11,625 bases of DNA from DLAJ01 sp023663615 (GTDB lineage Bacteria > Bacillota > Clostridia > Lachnospirales > Lachnospiraceae), in contig JAMPHA010000057.1 in the NCBI GenBank assembly GCA_023663615.1, positions 1-11,625 on the forward strand, given 5' to 3'. The position numbers and the translations under genes were made by a program. Under the pieces are notes generated by a model, which ran no database searches, was not told where the DNA came from, and saw only the letters and a program-made list of their open reading frames with translations. Within the stretch, counting starts at the first letter, position 1. Each line of letters starts with the position of its first letter. Shown here in pieces: positions 6,471 to 11,625 of the stretch.

Positions 6471-7445
6471 ATGCTTCGGTTTGAATTTTATAAAATCTGC
6501 AAACAGAAGATGATATTTTTGGCGTTCGGCATCCTGTTGCTTTACGCCGCCGCCGCAGTCTTAGAGATTTATCATCCGGATCATTGGAATAATATTGTCT
6601 CCTTTGAGGACGGTGAGACGGTAAATGGCAGGGAAGGGTTAGCGGTCAATCAGAGCCGGGCAGAACAAGATGCGGGCGAACTTACGGATGAACTGGCAGC
6701 AGCATATCCGCATATTGATTTTCCTCTTACCTATGGTTATTCGGATAGCTGGGAGACGTTTCTATACAGTTATTTTAAGCTTGTATCGGTGTTTTCGTTC
6801 TTTATTGTGGTTGTATTTTCGCCGTTGTTTTCCTATGAGACCCATTGCGGAATGGCGGCGATCGTGCATACCGCTCCATGCGGAAAAATAAAATGCGCGA
6901 GGGTTAAGATTCTGATGAGCGTGATGATTACAAATATTGCCTTTGTGATTGTCACTTTGATAATGGCGGCCGGATTTCTGATACGGTATGGCATGTGCGG
7001 ATATGACACCAGTATTCAGATCGGCAGATTCGGATATTTTTATAAGAGCCAAATTCCGATGAACTATCTGGAATTGAGTATCCATTACCTGTTATTGAGT
7101 ATGCTGTGTGTGAATATGATCCTGTTGATCGTGTTGATCGTTTCCCTCAAAAGCAGGGCGATGCTGCAGGCGCTGATCGCTTCGCTTGCTGCACTTTATA
7201 TTTTTGACCAGACTGCGGTTTATGCAGTCATAAAAAGTGACAGGCCGTTCTATTTCCTGTCGCTGTTTCCTGTTAATGCCTTGAAAATCACATCGGTGGT
7301 CAGTGATTTCGACCCGGTCACTATTTTCGGACGTCAATTGCAGTGGATCTATCTGGTTGAGATTTTTTATCTGTTCGCATTGGGGATCGGATTCTGGATT
7401 CTTTGCGGCAAAGTGGTAAAAAGTCAGAAATATTATGGTGAGTAA
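6471..7445 (+). CDS. ABC-2-type permease subunit 1
   Basis: A 324-residue membrane protein with about six transmembrane segments (near residues 14-33, 99-121, 147-171, 201-226, 232-250 and 292-312) and a hydrophilic loop of about 65 residues after helix 1, the layout of ABC-2-like exporter permeases. It is a paralog of the permease at 8363. Both begin with a basic-amphipathic helix (FEFYKICKQK / MELYKIGKRR) and share NGREGL, LTDEL, a PLFSYE...GM segment, a K-C-R-KIL segment, GYDTSIQIG and a C-terminal SQKYY/SQKYH. GGAGGG (6460-6465) fixes the ATG. It belongs to the operon with HK2 upstream and the ATPase downstream (about 50 bp gap). The substrate is unknown; export of, or protection against, a peptide or lipid-linked compound is a context-based guess. 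Confidence 0.85.
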   Translation: MLRFEFYKICKQKMIFLAFGILLLYAAAAVLEIYHPDHWNNIVSFEDGETVNGREGLAVNQSRAEQDAGELTDELAAAYPHIDFPLTYGYSDSWETFLYSYFKLVSVFSFFIVVVFSPLFSYETHCGMAAIVHTAPCGKIKCARVKILMSVMITNIAFVIVTLIMAAGFLIRYGMCGYDTSIQIGRFGYFYKSQIPMNYLELSIHYLLLSMLCVNMILLIVLIVSLKSRAMLQALIASLAALYIFDQTAVYAVIKSDRPFYFLSLFPVNALKITSVVSDFDPVTIFGRQLQWIYLVEIFYLFALGIGFWILCGKVVKSQKYYGE

Positions 7446-7494
7446 TATCGGAGGCGTTTCCCGGTCTTAAGATAAGCGGATGGAGGAATCTGTC

Positions 7495-8361
7495 ATGAAG
7501 CTGGAATTGCAGAATATAAAAAAGAAATATGGCGATAAGGAAATCCTTCACGGGATTTCCTTTGAGATCGAAAAAGGAATCTGCGGCATCCTCGGTCCGA
7601 ACGGCGCCGGGAAATCCACGATGATCCGCATGATATGCGGACTGGAGCAGCCGACGGAGGGCGCGGTTTTTTACGACGGAAGTGAAATCTCTAAAATGGG
7701 GGAAAGCTATCGGGAGAAAATCGGATATGTTCCGCAAAAAGCGGGATATTATCCGGATTTTACCGTATACAAATTTTTGGAGTATATCGCGGAATTAAAA
7801 GGAATCCGAAACAAAAAAGATGCCATTGGGCAAGTTCTTGACGTTATGGGGCTTGAGAGTGATATAAGTAAGAAAATGCGCCATCTTTCCGGTGGGATGA
7901 AGCAGAGAGTCAGTATCGCGCAGGCGCTGTTGAACGATCCCGAATTTCTGATCCTGGACGAGCCGACTGTGGGGCTGGATCCCAATGAGCGGCTGTATTT
8001 TAAGAATCTGATCACCGATATGTCCTATGATAAGATGATTCTGTTAGCGACGCATATCGTATCGGATGTGGAAGAGATCGCGGAGCGGGTTCTGATATTG
8101 AAGAAAGGCGAAATACAGATAAACGCCTCGATTCCGGACATACTGGAGCGGGTAAAAGGAAAGGTGTGGGAATGCCGGCTGACCTCTATGGAGGAAGTGG
8201 CCCGGATAAAGAATCATTATCAGATCAGCAGCACAAAACATCAGAGCGGGGTAACGACCGTGAGAGTGATCAGCGAAGAGAGGCCCTGTGAGGATGCGCA
8301 GCAGGCGGAGGCGCTGCTGGAAGAGGCGTATCTGTCCTTTTTTGAAGAAAGAGTGAAATAA
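7495..8361 (+). CDS. ABC transporter ATP-binding protein
   Basis: A 288-residue nucleotide-binding subunit with all motifs: Walker A GPNGAGKST (34-42), Q-loop Q81 (GYVPQKAGYYP), signature LSGGMKQR (131-138), Walker B FLILDEPTVGLD (151-162) and H-loop H187 (LATHIVSDVEE). The domain to about residue 210 is typical of drug and peptide exporters; the last 75 residues form a C-terminal extension (VWECRLTSMEEVARI onward) also common in that group. I choose 7495 because GGAGGA (7482-7487) lies seven bases before it; an in-frame ATG at 7480 would contain that site. It is placed between two paralogous permeases and should power the transporter they form as one ATPase homodimer. It ends one base before the next start codon. 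Confidence 0.93.
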   Translation: MKLELQNIKKKYGDKEILHGISFEIEKGICGILGPNGAGKSTMIRMICGLEQPTEGAVFYDGSEISKMGESYREKIGYVPQKAGYYPDFTVYKFLEYIAELKGIRNKKDAIGQVLDVMGLESDISKKMRHLSGGMKQRVSIAQALLNDPEFLILDEPTVGLDPNERLYFKNLITDMSYDKMILLATHIVSDVEEIAERVLILKKGEIQINASIPDILERVKGKVWECRLTSMEEVARIKNHYQISSTKHQSGVTTVRVISEERPCEDAQQAEALLEEAYLSFFEERVK

Positions 8362-8362
8362 C

Positions 8363-9439
8363 ATGCTGAAAATGGAGCTTTACAAAATAGGAAAACGGCG
8401 GATCGTGTTCGCCGCATTTGTCATTCTGTTTGGATTGACAATGGTATATGTCATCGAGCCCTTACTGCCGGATCACATGAGCAATATTGCCGTTACGAAA
8501 AATGGTGTGCTGAATGGCAGGGAAGGACTGGAATATAATATCAATCTGGCGAGAAGCTATAAGGGCGTATTAACGGACGAGCTGGTCAGAAAAGGGATTG
8601 CTGAATATGATGGAGAATCGGAGTATAGTTCGCCGTTCTATTATTTTTTCCGGAGATTTGTTTTGCTTGGAGAAGGCGGCTCTATTTCGGTGAAAGACCA
8701 GCATCCTGAGGTTGATTTTGATATTCATTTTGGATATTATGCAGGATGGCTTATTTTAGTCGGAAACTGGGTTTCGATTACGTATCTGTTTCCGATCCTG
8801 ATCGTGGTTGCTTTTGCGCCGCTGTTTTCCTATGAGAGACAGAGCGGGATGCAGGGGATCCTGCTGACAACGAAAAACGGAAGAAAAAAGTGTACGCGGT
8901 CGAAGATTTTGGCGGGGTTTATTCTGATGAATGCGGCGTGGGTTTTATTGGCTGCCGTTCTGCTGATTGCCGGCTTTTTACGATTCGGTCTTGAGGGCTA
9001 TGATACGAGCATACAAATCGGATGGGCGCCCTATAATTATGCGAGCGTACTGCCGTTTTCTTACGGGGAATTGCTTTTACATATTTTTCTGATCGACTTT
9101 TTGGCGTTTAACAGTATCTTATGTGTCGTGCTGTTGATTTCCGTTCGCAGCAGGAATCCGTTTACGGCTACCTGTGTTGGGCTGGCGGCTTTGTATGTGA
9201 TGAGATCGGATGCGATGGGGACTTTTTTTGACAATGATTTCCTGAATCGCGTGGTGTCTCTGACTCCGGCAAATGTCCTGGACGGCGAGTATCTGGCGGC
9301 GTTTCATCCGATTCGTCTGGGAGACGCCCGGCTTCCGTGGATCTGTTTTGCAGAGCTGCTTTACGTCGTGGTCCTGCTTGCTGCGATCGTGGCATTGACG
9401 CGGGGGCTGCGCGGAAGTCAGAAGTATCATATGGACTGA
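8363..9439 (+). CDS. ABC-2-type permease subunit 2 (paralog of subunit 1)
   Basis: A 358-residue membrane protein with about six transmembrane segments, homologous over its length to the permease at 6471. Shared motifs are NGREGL (51-56), LTDEL (70-74), FAPLFSYERQSGM (151-163), KKCTRSKIL (175-183), GYDTSIQIG (212-220) and C-terminal GSQKYH. It differs by an insertion of roughly 35 residues in the first extracytoplasmic loop (about 76-112), rich in aromatic and charged residues. The ATG at 8363 directly follows the ATPase stop codon (TAA at 8359-8361), with only a weak purine-rich site before it (GAAAGAG), so it is probably translated by coupling. The two unequal permeases plus one ATPase suggest a heterodimeric channel. 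Alternatives such as two separate homodimers cannot be excluded. Substrate unknown. Confidence 0.87.
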   Translation: MLKMELYKIGKRRIVFAAFVILFGLTMVYVIEPLLPDHMSNIAVTKNGVLNGREGLEYNINLARSYKGVLTDELVRKGIAEYDGESEYSSPFYYFFRRFVLLGEGGSISVKDQHPEVDFDIHFGYYAGWLILVGNWVSITYLFPILIVVAFAPLFSYERQSGMQGILLTTKNGRKKCTRSKILAGFILMNAAWVLLAAVLLIAGFLRFGLEGYDTSIQIGWAPYNYASVLPFSYGELLLHIFLIDFLAFNSILCVVLLISVRSRNPFTATCVGLAALYVMRSDAMGTFFDNDFLNRVVSLTPANVLDGEYLAAFHPIRLGDARLPWICFAELLYVVVLLAAIVALTRGLRGSQKYHMD

Positions 9440-9462
9440 GGTCACACTTCGCAAGTCCTTTT
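9433..9462 (+). terminator. Weak candidate terminator of the ABC operon
   Basis: GGACT (9433-9437) can pair with AGTCC (9454-9458), followed by TTTT. The five-base stem, 16-base loop and overlap with the stop codon of the second permease make it a weak candidate. No better terminator is visible before the lipoprotein promoter. Confidence 0.25.
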
Positions 9463-9529
9463 ATGATCACAACAGCGAAAGCGCGGCTTCCGGTCGCAGA
9501 AAAATCCTGCGGATCGGACAAAAACCATG

Positions 9530-9558
9530 TTGTTTATAACGATTTTTTGTGCTATGAT
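9530..9558 (+). promoter_or_regulatory. Promoter of the lipoprotein gene
   Basis: TTGTTT (9530-9535) and TATGAT (9553-9558) are exactly 17 bp apart, with TGC before the -10 (extended -10). It lies about 90 bp upstream of the lipoprotein start. GAAAAC and GTTTTC in the leader (about 9587-9613) could form a weak hairpin before the coding region. Confidence 0.65.
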
Positions 9559-9649
9559 AAAAGCATCGCAGAAAAGGCGGGCGGCATGAAAACGGAAAAG
9601 AGGACGGTTTTCATGGTCTTTTCTGAAGGTGAAAGGAATGGTTATCGGG

Positions 9650-10429
9650 ATGAAAAAGTTTTCAAAATGGTGTGTGATGGCGGGGATCTGCATGATGACG
9701 GCTGCGTTATGCGGCTGTGGGGGCAAATATCCCGAACTGACAGAAGAGGAGGAACAGGCAGTTCTCCAGTACGCGGCGACACTCTTATATGAAAATGATC
9801 AGAACCGTGATTCCCGTCTGATGACAGAGGATGAGATGATCATCGCGATGCAGAGGCGGGCGGCACATGCCTATATGCCGGAACCGGAGCCGACCAAGGC
9901 GCCGGAAGACAGTACGGACGAAAATCCGGACGGGAGTCCCGCAGATGATCTGATCGGCGGCGGGGAAGCGGTTGAGACGCGTACACTGGCGGAGTTTTTT
10001 GGCTTTCCGGGAGTTGATATTTCCTATCAGGGCTATTTCTTTACAAAATCCTATCCGGCGGAGAGCGGGGATGAATTCTACTTTGCGATGGATGCGCTGT
10101 ACGGCAATGAGTTGATGATCCTGCAGTATACGATCACCAATCAGAATGCAGAAACGGCGCAGGTGGATATTTTGAATCTGAAACCGCGTTTCAGGCTGTT
10201 TATCAACGACGGCGGACAGATCAATGCGATGACAACGCTTCTGCTTGACGATATGAAGACCACAGACTGTACGCTGGAACCGGGCGAAAGCCGCGCGGTC
10301 GTTGTCGTGTTCGAGGTCACAGAGGAGGAAGCCGCGTCCGTGCAGCAGCTTCGTCTGACGGTAAAAACAGACGAAGATTCATGGACGGTACCGTTATTGG
10401 ACGATGGAACGTCTGCAGGCAGTTGGTAA
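9650..10429 (+). CDS. Secreted lipoprotein with C-terminal Ig-like domain
   Basis: A 259-residue predicted lipoprotein. The signal peptide (MKKFSKWCVMAGICMMTAA) ends in lipobox L20-C-G-C23, so Cys23 should be lipidated and the protein anchored outside the membrane. A helical segment (about 27-70, YPELTEEEEQAVLQYAATLL) is followed by a Pro/Glu/Asp-rich linker (about 80-105) and a beta-rich domain (about 120-255; LQYTITNQNAETAQVDILNL and LEPGESRAVVVVFEVTEEEA), resembling DUF4352/DUF5067-type extracellular Ig-like folds. The start at 9650 gives a textbook signal peptide, but the best purine-rich site (AAAGGA, 9632-9637) is 12 bases away; ATG 9638 or GTG 9629 would add four or seven residues. It has its own promoter and terminator, so it is transcribed independently of the ABC genes. 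Function unknown. Confidence 0.85.
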   Translation: MKKFSKWCVMAGICMMTAALCGCGGKYPELTEEEEQAVLQYAATLLYENDQNRDSRLMTEDEMIIAMQRRAAHAYMPEPEPTKAPEDSTDENPDGSPADDLIGGGEAVETRTLAEFFGFPGVDISYQGYFFTKSYPAESGDEFYFAMDALYGNELMILQYTITNQNAETAQVDILNLKPRFRLFINDGGQINAMTTLLLDDMKTTDCTLEPGESRAVVVVFEVTEEEAASVQQLRLTVKTDEDSWTVPLLDDGTSAGSW

Positions 10430-10461
10430 TATGCAGGCGATGGAAAACTATTATCAGTATT

Positions 10462-10482
10462 ATCAGGCCGGCTGATTTTTTT
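10462..10482 (+). terminator. Intrinsic terminator of the lipoprotein gene
   Basis: ATCAG (10462-10466) pairs with CTGAT (10472-10476) around loop GCCGG, followed by a run of seven Ts. It lies 33 bp after the stop codon. The stem is short, but position and T-run support it. Confidence 0.6.
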
Positions 10483-10568
10483 GCATGTATCTGCTTATAG
10501 TAGGAACTCTCAAACAGCTTTATCCGTTCTTTCTGTCAATATGTGGATAGGCAGAAGGATGATGCGGC

Positions 10569-10640
10569 ATGATGTTCGATGGTGTACGCTTGGGAAATGA
10601 TACGGATTATTTTGTCATATGCATTTGCATATTTTCCTAA
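10569..10640 (+). other. Possible 23-codon small ORF or gene remnant
   Basis: An ATGATG start (10569) follows GAAGGA (10554-10559) at nine bases and reads MMFDGVRLGNDTDYFVICIC before stopping at 10640. It runs into the 3' end of the minus-strand Ham1-like gene. It could be a chance ORF, a small protein or the cut start of an older gene; I cannot tell. The rest of 10483-10568 shows nothing recognisable. Confidence 0.15.
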
Positions 10641-11238
10641 AAAATTCTAAAAAACCATCCTCAACAGCCACCTTGTCCAATTCTTCCTCCGCCAAATCGT
10701 AATAGTATTTTCCCGTTTTCATGTCAACGGACAGGCAGTCCAAGGGAAAGCCCTTTTTTACTATCCCATTCTTATGTGGTTTTGGGGCGATCATAAAAGG
10801 CTCGCTTTCCATTGAAGACTCCATAGCCTCAAAAATATGTTCCTTGTCCTTTACAAAGCAGACGGCGTTTTTATATTTTGCCCTTAAGCCGCCACAGCCG
10901 CCATATTTTTCTGCCAATCCCGAATAATACAACAGCATTTCCTCATCGGAAAGGGTTTTTCCGTTGATCGTTCTTACATGAACGCCCGGTTGAATATCCC
11001 CGGGAACATTGTCAAAATACAGTCCCGAATCGCAGGAAAACACGGGCAGTCTAAAAATTTCATAATAAGCGAGCGCTTTTTGTCTTGCGTTTTCAAGGGG
11101 AGTCTTTCCGGTTTCGGGAACGTTCGGAGCGGGCGTAGTCAAGTCATTTAAGCCCATAATTTCTATATTCAGTGTTTTGAGCCTTTTTCTCATGTAAGAG
11201 AGCTTTGCAGGATTGCTTGTACCGTAAAGTATGGTCAT
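10615..11238 (-). CDS. Ham1/RdgB-like NTP pyrophosphatase, divergent
   Basis: A 207-residue protein of the Ham1/ITPase superfamily, whose members hydrolyse non-canonical purine NTPs (ITP, dITP, XTP) to monophosphates and keep them out of nucleic acids. Family signs are the N-terminal phosphate-binding LYGTSNPAKLSYMRKRL, ETGKTPLENARQKALAYY with the catalytic-region Glu-Asn, and SCDSGLYFDNVPGDIQPG matching the DDSGL...PG block. The C-terminal half is unusual: GFPLDCLSVDMKTGKYYYDL stands where GFGYDPIF is expected, and the SHR motif is absent, so substrate or activity may differ. The start at 11238 follows AAGGAG (complement of 11247-11252) by eight bases. It is alone on this strand, convergent with the lipoprotein gene, and visibly more AT-rich than its neighbours, which hints at separate ancestry. 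Confidence 0.8.
   Translation of the reverse strand: MTILYGTSNPAKLSYMRKRLKTLNIEIMGLNDLTTPAPNVPETGKTPLENARQKALAYYEIFRLPVFSCDSGLYFDNVPGDIQPGVHVRTINGKTLSDEEMLLYYSGLAEKYGGCGGLRAKYKNAVCFVKDKEHIFEAMESSMESEPFMIAPKPHKNGIVKKGFPLDCLSVDMKTGKYYYDLAEEELDKVAVEDGFLEFFRKICKCI
10617..10632. repeat. Inverted repeat at the Ham1-like gene 3' end
   Basis: ATATGCA (10617-10623) and its exact reverse complement TGCATAT (10626-10632) are separated by two bases. They overlap the last codons and stop of the minus-strand gene. No T-run follows on either strand that would make it a clear terminator, so its role is open. Confidence 0.4.
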
Positions 11239-11344
11239 ATATTTTTCTCCTTTGCTTTTCGTGCGGCCTTTTCGCAAGTCGTGACAACGTATCCCTCGTA
11301 AAAGTCCGATTCGTCCCTGCGTTATCCCCCTATCGTTAAAGCGA

Positions 11345-11372
11345 TTTTTACGTTAATTTCTATTTGTCTCAA
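11345..11372 (-). promoter_or_regulatory. Candidate promoter of the Ham1-like gene
   Basis: On the minus strand, TTGAGA (complement of 11367-11372) and TAAAAA (complement of 11345-11350) are 16 bp apart. An alternative is TTGATA (complement of 11398-11403, inside the palindrome) with TATACT (complement of 11372-11377), but that spacer is 20 bp. Neither is strong. Confidence 0.3.
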
Positions 11373-11394
11373 GTATAAAAGGGGCATATAAAAA

Positions 11395-11416
11395 GTATAT
11401 CAAAATTTTGATATAC
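11395..11416. repeat. Perfect 22-bp palindrome, operator-like
   Basis: GTATATCAAAA (11395-11405) is followed immediately by its exact reverse complement. There is no loop, so it is better suited to a dimeric DNA-binding protein than to an RNA hairpin. It lies between the divergent Ham1-like gene and the right-edge promoter, about 157 bp upstream of the Ham1-like start. Confidence 0.7.
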
Positions 11417-11450
11417 CGCCAATATGTTTTAGGTTATCATAATATTTACC

Positions 11451-11550
11451 GTAAAAAAATGCATAAAAAATGCGTAAAAAAATGCATAAAAAATGCGCAA
11501 AAAAATTTACAAGAAAAATGCGCAAAAAAATCGCAAAAAAATGAAAAAAG
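11451..11550 (+). repeat. Array of A-tracts spaced about 11-13 bp
   Basis: A 23-bp unit (11451-11473) is repeated exactly at 11474-11496 and degenerates after that. A6-A7 tracts are centred near 11456, 11467, 11479, 11490 and 11502, then about 11515, 11527, 11538 and 11546. The spacers are TGCAT, TGCGT and TGCGC. Spacing close to the helical repeat suggests curved DNA and/or a long UP-element for the promoter directly downstream. Confidence 0.7.
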
Positions 11551-11553
11551 ATG

Positions 11554-11582
11554 TTGACAAGAAAAAGAGTGCGTGCTAGTAT
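11554..11582 (+). promoter_or_regulatory. Near-consensus strong promoter reading out of the window
   Basis: A consensus TTGACA (11554-11559), a 17-bp spacer and TAGTAT (11577-11582) preceded by TGC (extended -10) form the best promoter in the window. Transcription should start near 11586-11589. The 39 transcribed bases visible are GC-rich and include the palindrome CGGTC-c-GACCG (11593-11603); no start codon or known RNA family is recognisable before the edge. Confidence 0.75.
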
Positions 11583-11625
11583 ATCACTGTTGCGGTCCGA
11601 CCGGAAGGCGGGGCGCAGGCGTACC

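Larger units (their letters stand above)
11239..11550. other. AT-rich intergenic region without recognisable genes
   Basis: Besides the Ham1-like gene's ribosome binding site, this stretch holds the possible minus-strand promoter, a 22-bp palindrome and the A-tract array listed separately. Short ORFs on either strand lack supporting start sites or known motifs. Confidence 0.6.

Noticed and set aside
129..9439. Vancomycin resistance cluster
   Set aside because: A VanZ-like protein and VanS-like kinase are present, but there is no ligase, VanH-type dehydrogenase or VanX/Y-type peptidase.
9586..9792. Plus-strand ORF overlapping the lipoprotein start in another frame
   Set aside because: It could be a leader peptide, but the protein has no recognisable features and most of it overlaps a well-supported lipoprotein in a different frame.
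11239..11277. TTG-initiated 13-residue N-terminal extension of the Ham1-like protein
   Set aside because: The ATG at 11238 has a well-spaced AAGGAG and begins just before the conserved family N-terminus.
11451..11541. Possible CRISPR or tandem-repeat gene region
   Set aside because: The repeats are short, A-rich and degenerate, with no unique spacers of CRISPR size; promoter curvature explains them better.

Overview
The window looks like chromosomal DNA from a low-to-mid GC Clostridia, most likely a Lachnospiraceae relative. This rests on strong AGGAGG-type ribosome binding sites before nearly every gene, on the protein types (VanZ-like protein, DUF4342-type UBA-like protein, OmpR-family response regulators, an ABC-2 module with two permeases) and on Firmicutes-style extended -10 promoters. 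I cannot name the species.

Layout. (1) 66-1984: a promoter drives a tight operon of a VanZ-like membrane protein, a single-pass membrane protein of unknown function, and an OmpR-family response regulator (RR1). (2) 1985-2715: three TTTAAT-like boxes on an 11-bp grid, probably a response-regulator operator, lie ahead of a UBA-like/DUF4342-type membrane protein that ends in a clear intrinsic terminator. (3) 2792-4818: a second regulator (RR2) and its adjacent histidine kinase (HK1). (4) 4825-9439: a probable separate promoter, then a HAMP-containing histidine kinase (HK2) and an ABC exporter made of permease, ATPase and a second, paralogous permease. (5) 9530-10482: a well-formed promoter, a lipoprotein and a terminator. 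(6) 10615-11238, minus strand: a divergent Ham1/RdgB-like nucleotide pyrophosphatase, visibly more AT-rich. (7) 11239-11625: an AT-rich gap with a 22-bp perfect palindrome, an array of A-tracts about 11.5 bp apart, and a near-consensus plus-strand promoter whose product lies beyond the window.

How it may work together. Regions 1-4 read as an envelope-sensing locus: two two-component systems, small membrane proteins and an ABC-2 exporter, the kind of set that often responds to cell-wall-active peptides. RR1 resembles the usual partner of HK2-type kinases, yet the two are separated by the DUF4342-RR2-HK1 block. I infer that a second two-component system inserted into, or was rearranged within, an original RR1-HK2-ABC locus. 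No mobile element, CRISPR array, tRNA or rRNA gene can be recognised. Nothing here is clearly a new defence or biosynthetic system; the least explained parts are the paired permeases, the RR1/HK2 split and the promoter at the right edge.
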